DNA of 64,000 nucleotides from Sphingomonas sp. TDK1 (GCF_001650735.1 NZ_LXVY01000006.1:277-64276); one strand, 5' to 3'. Counted from the stretch's first letter, positions 45,625-55,409 are shown. The notes: generated by a model not told the origin, from the letters alone. Numbers and translations are program-made.

Positions 45625-46080
45625 ATGCGCACCTATCTGGTGGTGATCGACGATTCGCCCGAGGCCGAAATCGCGCTGCGCTTCGCCGCGCGGCGCGCAA
45701 CCAAGACGGGCGGCAACGTCGAAATCCTGGCGCTGATCCCGCCGCCCGAGTTCGTCCAATGGGGCGGGGTGATGGCGACGATCGAGGAAGAAGCGCGCGA
45801 ACGGGCCGAGGCGCTGGTGATGCGCGCGGCGGGCACGCTGTTCGCCGAATCCGGCCTGACCCCCTCGATCACCGTGCGCGAAGGCGACGGGCCGAAGGTC
45901 GTCCGCGAGATGCTGGCCGCCAATCCCGATGTGGCGGCGCTGGTGCTGGGGGCGGCGCCCAGCGGCGCGCCCGGCAAGCTGGTCACGCACTTCACGGGCG
46001 CGGATGCAGGCAAGCTGACGGTGCCGGTGATGATCATCCCGGGCTCGCTCGACATGGACACGATCGATCGGCTGAGCTGA
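45625..46080 (+). CDS. universal stress protein A family
   Basis: 151 residues, one Usp domain. It starts MRTYLVVIDDSPEAEIALRFAARRA, and carries the ATP-binding loop typical of MJ0577-type proteins in weakened form (LVLGAAPSGAPGKLVTHF) and VPVMIIPG at the end. Exact role is unknown. ATG 45625 with AAGGAAGG upstream. It is divergent from pdhC. Confidence 0.85.
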   Translation: MRTYLVVIDDSPEAEIALRFAARRATKTGGNVEILALIPPPEFVQWGGVMATIEEEARERAEALVMRAAGTLFAESGLTPSITVREGDGPKVVREMLAANPDVAALVLGAAPSGAPGKLVTHFTGADAGKLTVPVMIIPGSLDMDTIDRLS

Positions 46081-46120
46081 GTCGATTGACCCGCGCGACC
46101 GGGCGCGTCAGCATAAGCCC

Positions 46121-47422
46121 ATGCGCATCCTAGCTCTTTTGCCGCTCGCCCTGATCGCAATGCCTGCCGCCGCGCAGGACCGGCCCGATCCCCAGCGCCT
46201 CAAGGCGACCGTCGAGAAGCTGGTCGGTTTCGGCACGCGCCATACGCTGTCCGACCCGGACAACCCCACGCGCGGCATCGGCGCGGCGCGGCGCTGGTTC
46301 GGCGCCGAACTGGCGAAGATCGGCGCGGCCTGCGGCGGCTGCATCGAGACGAGCGAAGTCGCGCGCGACTTCAAGGGGCCGCGCGCGCCCAACGGCGTGC
46401 GGATCGTCGACGTCCTCGGCATCCAGCGCGGCAGCGAGCCGAATCGCGTCGTGATCGTGATGGGCCATATCGACAGCCGCGTCACCGACGTGATGAACGC
46501 CACCGCCGATGCGCCCGGCGCCAATGACGATGCCTCGGGCGTCGCGCTGGTGCTGGAATCGGCGCGGCTGCTGTCGAAGCACAAGTTCAGGGCGACCATC
46601 GTCTATGCCGCGCTCTCGGGCGAGGAGCAGGGGCTGTATGGCGGCCAGCTGCTCGCCGAGACGGCAAAGGAGCGCGGCTGGACGGTGTCGGCGGTGCTCA
46701 ACAACGACATTGTCGGCAACACCATCGGCCAGGACGGACGCCGCGTGGCGGACCGCGTCCGCGTCTTCTCCGAAGGCGCGCGCGACTCCGAGACTCTGCC
46801 CGAGGCCAAGGCACGGCGTGCCGATGGCGGCGAGGATGACGGCCCCAGCCGCGCACTGGCCAAGGCGATCCGCGGCGTCGCGGCGGCGGACGGGGCGGGG
46901 CTCAAGGTGCTGATGGTGCGTCGCCCGGATCGGTTCGGGCGGGGCGGCGACCATTCGCCCTTCCTCGCGCTCGGCTATCCGGCGGTGCGCTTCTCGGTGG
47001 GCGTGGAGAATTACGACGCGCAGCACCAGGATCTCCGTACCGAGGCGGGCAAGGTCTATGGCGACACGGCCGATCGGATGGACTTCCCCTATCTGGCGAA
47101 GGTGACGGCGCTCAACGTCGCCACGCTGCGCCGCCTGGCCAGCGCGCCGGCCGCACCCCAACCGGTGCTGCTCAGCGGCGCGCTCGCGACGGACACGACG
47201 GTGCAGTGGCCGGCGGTGGCCGGTGCCGCCAGGTACCGCGTCTATTGGCGCGCCGCGGACAGCGATGCCTGGAGCCAGCATGTCGACGTGCCCGGCGACC
47301 GGACCGAGACGGTGCTCAAGGGCATCATCGTCGACGACAGCTTCGTCGGCGTGGCAGCGCTGGCGGCGGACGGGGCGGAGAGCCTGGTCAGCTTCGGCGC
47401 CCGTCCGGTACGCGAACGTTGA
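46121..47422 (+). CDS. exported M28 family zinc aminopeptidase
   Basis: 433 residues with a Sec signal peptide (MRILALLPLALIAMPAAA). The catalytic domain has VIVMGHIDSRVTD with zinc ligand His, DAPGANDDASGVALVLE with the bridging Asp, SGEEQGLYG with the catalytic Glu pair, and a final Asp/His. A C-terminal segment (VTVQWPAVAGAARYRVYWR...) resembles a fibronectin-III-like beta domain. It probably cleaves peptides in the periplasm. It is 41 bases after the uspA-like gene. Confidence 0.87.
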   Translation: MRILALLPLALIAMPAAAQDRPDPQRLKATVEKLVGFGTRHTLSDPDNPTRGIGAARRWFGAELAKIGAACGGCIETSEVARDFKGPRAPNGVRIVDVLGIQRGSEPNRVVIVMGHIDSRVTDVMNATADAPGANDDASGVALVLESARLLSKHKFRATIVYAALSGEEQGLYGGQLLAETAKERGWTVSAVLNNDIVGNTIGQDGRRVADRVRVFSEGARDSETLPEAKARRADGGEDDGPSRALAKAIRGVAAADGAGLKVLMVRRPDRFGRGGDHSPFLALGYPAVRFSVGVENYDAQHQDLRTEAGKVYGDTADRMDFPYLAKVTALNVATLRRLASAPAAPQPVLLSGALATDTTVQWPAVAGAARYRVYWRAADSDAWSQHVDVPGDRTETVLKGIIVDDSFVGVAALAADGAESLVSFGARPVRER

Positions 47423-47490
47423 ACCGGGCGGCGCAGGGGTTCATAGGGGCCGATAGCGGGGGCCAATTTGTTGAAGAGTCGAGTTTGAGC

Positions 47491-48216
47491 ATGGCTACCC
47501 ATCCCCTGTCCGACGATCCCGCCACGCTGCTGGTGGTCGATGACGACCGTGACATCCGCCTTCTCCTCGCCAACAGCCTCGGCGCGCGCGGCTACCGCGT
47601 CGAGACCGCGTCGAGCGCGCGCGACATGGACGTCATCCTGGAGAAAATGCCGGTCGATCTGGTGATCCTCGACGTGATGATGCCGGGCGAGGACGGGCTT
47701 TCCGCCTGCCGCCGCATCGCCACTGCCGATGGTCCCGACGTGATCCTGCTGAGCGCCCTGGGCGAGGAGCAGGATCGGATTCTGGGGCTGGAAGTCGGGG
47801 CGGGCCATTATCTCCCCAAGCCGTGCAGCCCGCGCGAGATTCTCGCCACCGTCCGCGCCGCGCTGCGCAAGCGCGGCAGCACGGCAGCGCCCCCGGCTGC
47901 GGGCGACGTCTACACCTTCGAAGGCTGGCGCATCGATCTGGGCAGCCATGAGCTGTTCGATCCCGACGGCGTGCTGGTCGGCCTGACCGACGGCGAGTTC
48001 GCGGTGCTGCGCGTGTTCATCGAGCGCCCGCGCCGCGTATTGACCCGGGAGGCACTGCTGGCCGCAGCGCGCGGACCGGATTCGGACGCCTATGATCGCG
48101 CGATCGACGTGCAGGTCAGCCGGTTGCGGCGCAAGCTGCGTTCGGGCGCGGACGAGATCATCCGCACCGTGCGCAACGAGGGCTATCTGTTCGTCCCTCG
48201 CGTGACGCGCGCATGA
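47491..48216 (+). CDS. OmpR-family response regulator
   Basis: 241 residues. The receiver has an Asp triad in VVDDDRD, phosphorylation site Asp61 in VILDVMMPGEDG and the conserved Lys in LPKPCSP. The winged helix (LTDGEFAVLRVFIERPRRVLT...DVQVSRLRRKL...VRNEGYLFVP) is of the OmpR type. Its stop codon overlaps the kinase gene's start (ATGA), so the two form one operon. The upstream frame is open but unrelated. Confidence 0.93.
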   Translation: MATHPLSDDPATLLVVDDDRDIRLLLANSLGARGYRVETASSARDMDVILEKMPVDLVILDVMMPGEDGLSACRRIATADGPDVILLSALGEEQDRILGLEVGAGHYLPKPCSPREILATVRAALRKRGSTAAPPAAGDVYTFEGWRIDLGSHELFDPDGVLVGLTDGEFAVLRVFIERPRRVLTREALLAAARGPDSDAYDRAIDVQVSRLRRKLRSGADEIIRTVRNEGYLFVPRVTRA

Positions 48217-49547
48217 GCAAGACAGCGGCGGCGCCCCGTTCGCCGCTGTTCCTGCGCATCTTCGTGCGGATGCTGGCCTGCGTCGCGGTCGTGCAGCTGC
48301 TCAATTTCGGGCTGCTGTTCGCGATCCAGACGCCGAATCCCAAGCTGCACACCGTCGGCCAGATCGTGCAGGCGATGCGCGACCCGAACGCTGCGCCGGA
48401 AGGTTTCGAGGTGCGCCCTGCCGGCACCGTCGAGCGGCAGCCCTGGAATCCGCGTGCGGACCGAACCGAAGTCGCCCTGGCCACCGCACTCGGCGTGCCC
48501 CGCGATCAGGTGATCCTGCGCTTCCCGGTCGGCTTTCTCCAGCGACCCCAGGTGTACAATCGCGCCAGCGTGCCGCCCGCGCCGGCCCCGGCCAGCCCCG
48601 CGGCGGCGCAGGACGTGGCCATCACCGGCGCTTTCGAAGCGGCGCTCCGGCTTCCCGACGGCAGCTGGCGGACCGTGACGCCGGGCGAGGGGCTGGAGCC
48701 CTGGCGGCTGTTCGTGATCGCCTGGCTGCTGCTCTCGGCACTTGCGGCGGCGATGTTCGCCTGGGCGATGGCGCAGCGTTTCGCGCGCCCCATCGGTGCC
48801 TTTGCGCGGGCTGCGGAGCGGCTGGGCCGCGATCCGCGTGCCCCGCCGATCGAGCTCGACGGCCCGGCGGAGATCGCCGAGGCTGCCCGCGCCTTCAACG
48901 ACATGCAGGCCAGGCTCAACCGCTATGTCGACGACCGCGCGACGATGATCGCGGCGGTGGCGCATGATCTGCGCACGCCGCTGATGCGGCTGGGGCTGCG
49001 CATCGAGGATGCCGATCCCGCCATCCGCACCGCCTGCGAGTGCGACATTCGCGAGATGCAGGCGATGATCTCCACCGTCATGGCCTATGTGCGCGACAGC
49101 AGCCGGATCGGCGTGCGCCGCCCGCTCGACCTGCGTTCGCTGGCCGAGACGGTGGTCGACGATGCCGCCGATCGCGGCGCGGCGGTCAGCCTGGAAACGG
49201 GCGATCCCGTCGTGATCGAGGCGGATCCGGTCGCGCTCAAGGCGATGCTCGCCAACCTGGTCGGCAACGCGATCAAATATGCCGGCGGGGCGGAACTGGT
49301 GCTGGAGGCGCGCGGCCCGGAAGCGATGATCGCGGTGCGGGATCGCGGCCCCGGCATCCCCGACGAGGATATGGAGCGGGTGTTCGATCCCTTCTTCCGC
49401 GGCGAGCGCTCGCGCAACCGCGATACGGGCGGCATGGGACTGGGCCTTGCCAGTGCCCGCGCGACCGCCCGCGCCCATGGCGGCGACATCACGCTGCGGC
49501 GGCGCGAGACGGGCGGACTGTGCGCGATGGTGACGCTTCCGCTTTGA
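48213..49547 (+). CDS. sensor histidine kinase
   Basis: 444 residues. TM1 is at about 15-37; a periplasmic region of about 130 residues has a Pro/Ala-rich stretch (PPAPAPASPAAAQD); TM2 is at about 165-185. A HAMP follows, then HisKA with His251 in AAVAHDLRTPLMRL. The HATPase N-box is LVGNAIKYAGG and the G1 box is DRGPGIPDEDM, with GGMGLGLASARATA. An EnvZ/OmpR-like pair with unknown signal. It ends 109 bases before the GFOR-like operon. Confidence 0.92.
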   Translation: MSKTAAAPRSPLFLRIFVRMLACVAVVQLLNFGLLFAIQTPNPKLHTVGQIVQAMRDPNAAPEGFEVRPAGTVERQPWNPRADRTEVALATALGVPRDQVILRFPVGFLQRPQVYNRASVPPAPAPASPAAAQDVAITGAFEAALRLPDGSWRTVTPGEGLEPWRLFVIAWLLLSALAAAMFAWAMAQRFARPIGAFARAAERLGRDPRAPPIELDGPAEIAEAARAFNDMQARLNRYVDDRATMIAAVAHDLRTPLMRLGLRIEDADPAIRTACECDIREMQAMISTVMAYVRDSSRIGVRRPLDLRSLAETVVDDAADRGAAVSLETGDPVVIEADPVALKAMLANLVGNAIKYAGGAELVLEARGPEAMIAVRDRGPGIPDEDMERVFDPFFRGERSRNRDTGGMGLGLASARATARAHGGDITLRRRETGGLCAMVTLPL

Positions 49548-49656
49548 TTTCAATCGTTTCCATCTACGACCCCGAGATGCTGGCCCGCCTGGGGGATTGT
49601 TGATACCGCTATCGACCGCGCGGCGACCAAAGCCGCAGCGGACGAGGAGGTGGATC

Positions 49657-50754
49657 ATGGGAACGCGACGCGACGTGCTCGGCGGGATCGGCGCCGGGGT
49701 GATGGCCAGTGCGCTCGGCGGGTCGGCTTCGGCCGCGGCGCCCAAGCGCAAGCTCGGCTATGCGGTGGTCGGGCTCGGTTATTACGCCACCAAGCAGATC
49801 ATGCCCAACCTCAAGGATTGCGAGTTCGCCGAGCTCAAGGCGCTGGTGAGCGGCACGCCCGCCAAGCTGGAGAAATACGGCGCCGAATACGGCATCCCGA
49901 AGACTCATCAGTACAGCTACGAAACCTATGACCGGATCCGCGACAATCCGGACATCGACATCGTCTATGTCGTGCTGCCGAACAGCATGCACGCCGAATA
50001 CACGATCCGCGCGCACCAGGCCGGCAAGCATGTGATGTGCGAAAAGCCGATGGCGGTCTCGGTCGCCGAATGCCAGGCGATGATCGCCGCCGCCAAGAAG
50101 GCCGGCAAGAAGCTGATGATCGGCTATCGCTGCCATTTCGAGCCGTACAATCTGAAGGCCATCGAGACGGTGAAGTCCGGCGCGCTCGGCAAGCCGACGC
50201 TGATCTTCGCCGAGCATGGCTTCTATGCGGGGCCCAACCAGTGGCGGCTCGACAAGGCGCTGTCGGGTGGCGGATCGATGATGGACATCGGCATCTACAG
50301 CCTCAACGCCGCGCGCTATCTCTCCGGCGAGGAGCCGGTCGAGGTCAGCGCGATGGAGGTTACCGATGGCAGCGATCCGCGCTTCAAGACGGTGGAGGAC
50401 CGGATCGACTGGCAGTTCCGCTTCCCCAGCGGGCTGATCGCCGATTGCGTGTCGAGCTACAGCTCCAACCACAATCATTACCGCGTCACCGGCCGGAAGG
50501 GCTGGGTCGAGCTGGAGCCGGCCACCAATTACGAGGGGCAGGAGATGTGGACCCGGCTGGAGGGCAAGCGCGAGCAGCTGGTGCTGCCCAAGCCGGCCAA
50601 GAACCAGTTCGTCCGCCAGCTCGATCACCTGCCCGAATGCATCATGACCGGCCGCGAGCCGATCGTATCGGGCGAGGAAGGGCTGCGCGACATGCGGCTG
50701 ATCGAGGCGGTCTACCGTTCGGCGCGCGAACACCGGGCGATCACGCTGGCATGA
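49657..50754 (+). CDS. glucose-fructose-oxidoreductase-like exported Gfo/Idh/MocA enzyme
   Basis: 365 residues. The N-terminus MGTRRDVLGGIGAGVMASALGG has the twin arginine and hydrophobic core of a Tat signal, as expected for a cofactor-containing periplasmic enzyme. The Rossmann motif is VVGLGYYATKQIMPN, the EKP motif is at 129-131 (HVMCEKPMAVS), and DIGIY is at 210-214, with the catalytic Tyr. These stretches closely match Zymomonas mobilis GFOR. GFOR oxidises glucose to gluconolactone while reducing fructose, with bound NADP. It is first in an operon with GH3, GntP and SMP-30. A plain sugar dehydrogenase remains possible. Confidence 0.86.
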   Translation: MGTRRDVLGGIGAGVMASALGGSASAAAPKRKLGYAVVGLGYYATKQIMPNLKDCEFAELKALVSGTPAKLEKYGAEYGIPKTHQYSYETYDRIRDNPDIDIVYVVLPNSMHAEYTIRAHQAGKHVMCEKPMAVSVAECQAMIAAAKKAGKKLMIGYRCHFEPYNLKAIETVKSGALGKPTLIFAEHGFYAGPNQWRLDKALSGGGSMMDIGIYSLNAARYLSGEEPVEVSAMEVTDGSDPRFKTVEDRIDWQFRFPSGLIADCVSSYSSNHNHYRVTGRKGWVELEPATNYEGQEMWTRLEGKREQLVLPKPAKNQFVRQLDHLPECIMTGREPIVSGEEGLRDMRLIEAVYRSAREHRAITLA

Positions 50755-53000
50755 AGAACGCTTCCATGAATCGTCGGAACGTACTGGCGGCGGGCGCGAT
50801 GCTCGCCGCTTCCGCCTGGACCCCGCTTGCGCGCGCAGCACGGCCGCTGGGTGCCGACACCCGCGCGCGGATCCAGGCGCTGCTCGGCCAGATGACGCTC
50901 GCCGAGAAGGTCGGGCAGATGAACCAGATCGCGGGCGGGCGGCAGAAATCGCTCAACTCGAAGCTCGACGCGGCGATGCTCGACCGGGTGCGCAAGGGCG
51001 AGATGGGCTCGTTCCTCCACGTCGCCGGGGCCGAGCCGCTGCGCGACCTGCAGCGTGTCGCGGTGGAGGAATCGCGGCTCAAGATTCCGCTGCTGTTCGC
51101 GATGGACGTGATCCATGGCTATCGCACGATCCTGCCGGTGCCGCTGGCACTGGCGGCGAGCTGGGACGCTCAGGTCGCCGAGCAGGCCGCGCGGATCGCG
51201 GCGGAAGAGGCCTGGGCGGCCGGGTTGCACTGGACCTTCACGCCCATGGTCGATGTCGCGCGCGATCCGCGCTGGGGCCGGGTGGTCGAGGGCGCAGGCG
51301 AGGATGCCTATCTCGGCAGCCGCATCGCCGAGGCGCAGGTTGCCGGCTTCCAGGGCGCGGATCTGGGCAAGGGCATGCGGATGATGGCCTGCGCCAAGCA
51401 TTTCGTCGGCTATGGCGCGGCGGAAGGCGGGCGCGACTATGACAGCGCCGAGGTGGGCCCGCGGACGCTCAACGAAGTCTATCTGCCGCCCTTCCATGCC
51501 GCGGCGCGGGCGGGGGCGGGCAGCTTCATGACCGCGTTCAACGCGCTCGACGGCGTGCCGATGACCGCCAATGCCGATCTGGTGCGCGGCTTCCTGCGCG
51601 CCCGGTGGCACTATCAGGGGCTGGTGGTGAGCGACTGGAACGCCATCCGCGAGCTGGTCAACCACGGCATCGCCGCCGATGCGCGCGAGGCCGCGGTGCT
51701 GGCGCTCAAGGCGGGCGTCGACATGGACATGGCGAGCGGCAGCTACGCGACGTACCTCGCCGAAGCCGCGACCGCCGATGCCAGGCTGGTGCCGCTGATC
51801 GACGAGGCGGTGGGCCGCATCCTCGCCGCCAAGGCGCGGCTGGGGCTGTTCGACAATCCCTATGGCTTCGGCGATCCGGCGCGCGACAAGGCCCCGCTGC
51901 GGCGGACCGAGGCCCGTGATCTCGCCAAGCGCTCGGTGGTGCTGCTGCGCAACGATGGCGCGGTGCTGCCGCTCAAGCCCGGCGCCAGGCTCGCGCTGAT
52001 CGGCGCGCTGGCGGACGATGCCTCCTCGGCGATCGGTTCGTGGCGCGCGCGGGGGCAGGCGACCGATGCGGTGACGCTCAAGGCGGCGCTGGCCGGCGCG
52101 GACTATCAGCCGGGCACCGATGTTCCGGCGGCGGTCGAGGCGGCCAAGCGCGCGGACGTGGTGCTCGTCGCGCTCGGCGAGGATTTCAACCGCACCGGCG
52201 AGGCGCGCAGCTATGCGGAGATCGGCCTGCCCGAGGGCCAGGCGGCGCTGCTGGAGGCGCTGAAAGCCGCCGGCAAGCCCATCGTCGCGATCCTGATGGG
52301 CGGCCGCCCGCTCGCGCTCGAACGCGAACTGGCCGGCGTGCCCGCCGTGCTGCAGACCTGGCTGCTCGGCATCGAGAGCGGCCCGGCGATCGCGGAGATC
52401 CTTACCGGCAAGGCCGCCCCCGGCGGTCGCCTGCCGATCGGCATGCCGCGCCGCACCGGCCAGTCGCCGCAAAGCTATGCGCATTTGCCCACCGGCCGCC
52501 CGGCCAACCCGGACCTCGCGGTGGACAGCGCGCGCTATCACGATACCGAGATCGGACCGCTCTTCGCCTTCGGCCACGGCCTCACCTATGGCGAGATCGC
52601 CTACGGCCCGCTGACGCTGAGCGCCGAGACGCTCGCCCCCGGCGGGCGGATCACCGCCTCGGTGCAGGTCACCCATCGCGGCGCGATGGCGGTCGAGGAC
52701 GTGGTGCAGCTCTACGCCAACGATCCCGTCGCTTCGGTCTCGCGGCCGGTGGCGGAGCTGCGCGGGTTCGCCCGCGTGGCGCTCAAGCCGGGGCAGAGCC
52801 GCATCGTGCGCTTCACCCTCACCCCCGAGCAGTTCGCCTTCTGGCGCGACGGCAAATGGATCGTCGAGCCGGGCGATATCCGGCTGATGGTCGGCGCTTC
52901 CGCCGCCGACCTGAAGAGCGAAGCCAAGTTCCGCATCACCGCAGGCGGCGAAGGGCAGATGCCCGCCGCCGCGATCGCCACCAAGGTGGAGATCGCGTGA
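50751..53000 (+). CDS. exported GH3 beta-glucosidase (BglX type)
   Basis: 749 residues with a short RR-containing signal (MNRRNVLAAGAMLAASAWTPLARA, processed near residue 29). Hydrolyses beta-glucosides from the non-reducing end in the periplasm. The (beta/alpha)8 N-domain has nucleophile Asp295 in GLVVSDWNAI and the KHFVGYGA substrate loop. The (alpha/beta)6 sandwich has VVLVALGEDFNRTGE. The C-terminal fibronectin-III-like domain covers about 625-735 (VQVTHRGAMAVEDVVQLYAND). Its start overlaps the stop of the GFOR-like gene (ATGA), and its own TGA overlaps the GntP start by one base. Confidence 0.94.
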   Translation: MKNASMNRRNVLAAGAMLAASAWTPLARAARPLGADTRARIQALLGQMTLAEKVGQMNQIAGGRQKSLNSKLDAAMLDRVRKGEMGSFLHVAGAEPLRDLQRVAVEESRLKIPLLFAMDVIHGYRTILPVPLALAASWDAQVAEQAARIAAEEAWAAGLHWTFTPMVDVARDPRWGRVVEGAGEDAYLGSRIAEAQVAGFQGADLGKGMRMMACAKHFVGYGAAEGGRDYDSAEVGPRTLNEVYLPPFHAAARAGAGSFMTAFNALDGVPMTANADLVRGFLRARWHYQGLVVSDWNAIRELVNHGIAADAREAAVLALKAGVDMDMASGSYATYLAEAATADARLVPLIDEAVGRILAAKARLGLFDNPYGFGDPARDKAPLRRTEARDLAKRSVVLLRNDGAVLPLKPGARLALIGALADDASSAIGSWRARGQATDAVTLKAALAGADYQPGTDVPAAVEAAKRADVVLVALGEDFNRTGEARSYAEIGLPEGQAALLEALKAAGKPIVAILMGGRPLALERELAGVPAVLQTWLLGIESGPAIAEILTGKAAPGGRLPIGMPRRTGQSPQSYAHLPTGRPANPDLAVDSARYHDTEIGPLFAFGHGLTYGEIAYGPLTLSAETLAPGGRITASVQVTHRGAMAVEDVVQLYANDPVASVSRPVAELRGFARVALKPGQSRIVRFTLTPEQFAFWRDGKWIVEPGDIRLMVGASAADLKSEAKFRITAGGEGQMPAAAIATKVEIA

Positions 53001-54343
53001 TGGGCGAGCCCTGGCATACGCTGTTCATCGTCGCGGGCAGCATCGCGACCGTCATCCTGCTGGTGCTGCGCCTCAAGCTCCAGCCGTTCGTCGCGCTGCT
53101 GCTGGTGGCGCTGGCGACCGGCCTGGTCTTCGGCAACGATCCGCAGGCGGTGATCGCGGCGATCAAGAAGGGCACCGGCGAGGCGCTCGGCTCGGTCGCC
53201 GTGGTGATCGGGCTCGGCGCGGTGCTCGGCGGGATGCTGGAGGCATCGGGCGGCGTGCAGGCGATCGCGCGGCGGCTGCTCGATCTGTTCGGGGAGAAGC
53301 GGGTCCCCTGGGCGCTCACCGCGATCGGCATCGTCGTCGGCGTGCCGCTGTTCTTCGACGTCGCGTTCATCATCCTGGCGCCCCTGCTCACCACGCTGGC
53401 GGTGCGGGCCGAGCGGCGCGTCACCTATTTTGCGCTGCCGCTGCTGGCGGGCCTGATGACGATGCATGCGCTGCTGCCGCCGCATCCGGGGCCGGTCGCG
53501 GTCGCCGAGCTGCTCCACACCGATTATGGCCGGATGGCGCTCTATGGCCTGATCTGCGGCATTCCCTCGGCGATCCTGGCGGGCCCGGTATTCGCCAAGC
53601 TGGCGCATGGCGCGCCGGGCTATGGCGCGATCGGTGCGCCGCCGATGCTCGACGAAGGCGCGCCGCAGACGGGTGCGGTCGGCTTCGGTCCGGCGCTCGC
53701 GGCGATGCTGCTGCCGCTGGCGCTGATCCTGATCGGCACGGTGGCCAGCGAGGCGATGGCGCCGGGGCTGGTGCGTTCGATCCTCGTGTTCCTCGGCCAT
53801 CCCTTTACCGCGCTGATCCTCGCGGTGCTGGGCGCGATGGCCTGGCTGCGCTTCGTGGCGGGGGCGGGGTTCGAGACGCTGTCCAGAATCAGCACCCGCG
53901 CGCTGGAGCCGGCGGGCCTGATGGTGCTGATCATCGGCGCGGGCGCGGCCTATAAGGAAGTGCTGATCGAGTCGGGGGCGGGCAAGCAGATCACCATGGC
54001 GGTGGAGGCGGCGCAGGTTTCGATCCCCGTCTTCGCCTTCCTGCTCGCGGCCTTTGTGCGGGTGGCGCAGGGATCGGCGACGGTATCGATGGTCACGGCG
54101 GCGGGGCTGGCCGCGCCGCTGATTACCGCCGCCGGGCTGGGGCCCGACCGGATCGCGCTGGTGACCGTCGCGATCGGCGCGGGGGCGACCATCGTATCCC
54201 ATGTCAACGACACCGGCTTCTGGCTGGTGAAGCAATATCTCGGGCTCACCGAAGCGCAGACCTTTCGCAGCTGGACCATCGGTGCCACCATCGCGGGACT
54301 GACCAGTTTCGCCATGGCGCTGCTGCTATGGCCGTTCGTCTGA
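53000..54343 (+). CDS. gluconate:H+ symporter, GntP family
   Basis: 447-residue inner-membrane permease with about 12 helices. The GntP signature is seen in LKLQPFVALLLVALATGL, VVIGLGAVLGGMLEASGGVQAIARRL, PLFFDVAFIILAPLL, HALLPPHPGPVAVAELL and VAQGSATVSMVTAAGL. It imports gluconate, the predicted end product of the periplasmic enzymes of the same operon. TGATG start-stop overlap with the GH3 gene. Confidence 0.93.
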   Translation: MGEPWHTLFIVAGSIATVILLVLRLKLQPFVALLLVALATGLVFGNDPQAVIAAIKKGTGEALGSVAVVIGLGAVLGGMLEASGGVQAIARRLLDLFGEKRVPWALTAIGIVVGVPLFFDVAFIILAPLLTTLAVRAERRVTYFALPLLAGLMTMHALLPPHPGPVAVAELLHTDYGRMALYGLICGIPSAILAGPVFAKLAHGAPGYGAIGAPPMLDEGAPQTGAVGFGPALAAMLLPLALILIGTVASEAMAPGLVRSILVFLGHPFTALILAVLGAMAWLRFVAGAGFETLSRISTRALEPAGLMVLIIGAGAAYKEVLIESGAGKQITMAVEAAQVSIPVFAFLLAAFVRVAQGSATVSMVTAAGLAAPLITAAGLGPDRIALVTVAIGAGATIVSHVNDTGFWLVKQYLGLTEAQTFRSWTIGATIAGLTSFAMALLLWPFV

Positions 54344-54356
54344 GGGGATCCCGACC

Positions 54357-55409
54357 ATGCTCGCCACCACCCGCCGCACCCTGCTGGGCGGCCTCGCCGC
54401 GCTGCCGCTGCTGCCGGGCATCGCCCGCGCGGCGGGAGCGGGGACGATCACCCGGCTCGATCCCGAACTCGATACGCTGCTCGACATCGAGTCGCCGCTC
54501 GAGGTGATTTCGAGCGGCATCCAATGGGCCGAGGGGCCGGTGTGGATCCGCGACGGGGCGGTGACCGGCGGCGCTTCGGGCGGGGCGAGTGCGTTCGATC
54601 GCAGCTATCTGCTGTTCTCCGATGTGCCGGCGAACATCGCCTATCGCTGGGACGGCAAGGAGACCAAGCCGTTCCTCGTCCCCTCCGGCCTTGCCGGGCC
54701 GATCCCCAAGGGCGTGCGCGAGGCGGGATCGAACGGCATGATCCAGGGCCGCAAGGGCGAGCTGCTGATGGCGGACAGCGGCACCCGTGCGATCGCGGCG
54801 GTGGATCTGGAGACCAAGGAAAAGACGATCCTCGCCGGCAAGTACGAGGGCAAGCGCTTCAACAGCTGCAACGATCTGGTGCAGGCGAAGAACGGTGCGA
54901 TCTATTTCACCGATCCGCCCTATGGCTTCACCGAGGGCGACCAGTCGCCGCTCAAGGAACTGTCGTTCAACGGCGTGTACCGGCTCGACACCAACGGCAC
55001 GGTCCACCTGATCGAATCGAAGCTCACCCGGCCCAACGGCATCGGCCTCTCGCCGGATCAGCGCACGCTGTACGTCTCCGTCTCGGACGACGCGGCGCTG
55101 TTCACCTGGGCGTACAGTCTGGGCGACGACGGGCTGGCCACCGGCCGCAGGCTGTTCCTCGACCACCGAGCCGGCGCCGCCAAGGGGCTGCCGGGGCATC
55201 CGGATGGGATGAAGGTGGCGGCGAGCGGGCATCTCTACGCCAGCGGGCCGGGCGGCATCCATGTCGTGGCGCCGGATGGACGGCGGCTGGGGCTGATCTC
55301 CACCGGCAAGAAGGCGGCGAATTGCTGCTTCGGCGAGGACGGCAAGACGCTGTTCATCACCTCCAGCGACCAGGTGTTCCGCCTCCGCCTGCGCGCCTCC
55401 GGCTGGTAA
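54357..55409 (+). CDS. exported SMP-30/gluconolactonase family lactonase
   Basis: 350 residues with a signal peptide (TTRRTLLGGLAALPLLPGIARA), which includes RR and may be Tat-type. The six-bladed propeller has Glu in IQWAEGPVWI, the metal-binding Asn in SCNDLVQAKNGAIYFTDPPYG and Asp near GHPDGMKVAASGHLY. It hydrolyses gluconolactone to gluconate, matching the proposed pathway. It is 13 bases after gntP and closes the operon. Confidence 0.92.
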   Translation: MLATTRRTLLGGLAALPLLPGIARAAGAGTITRLDPELDTLLDIESPLEVISSGIQWAEGPVWIRDGAVTGGASGGASAFDRSYLLFSDVPANIAYRWDGKETKPFLVPSGLAGPIPKGVREAGSNGMIQGRKGELLMADSGTRAIAAVDLETKEKTILAGKYEGKRFNSCNDLVQAKNGAIYFTDPPYGFTEGDQSPLKELSFNGVYRLDTNGTVHLIESKLTRPNGIGLSPDQRTLYVSVSDDAALFTWAYSLGDDGLATGRRLFLDHRAGAAKGLPGHPDGMKVAASGHLYASGPGGIHVVAPDGRRLGLISTGKKAANCCFGEDGKTLFITSSDQVFRLRLRASGW

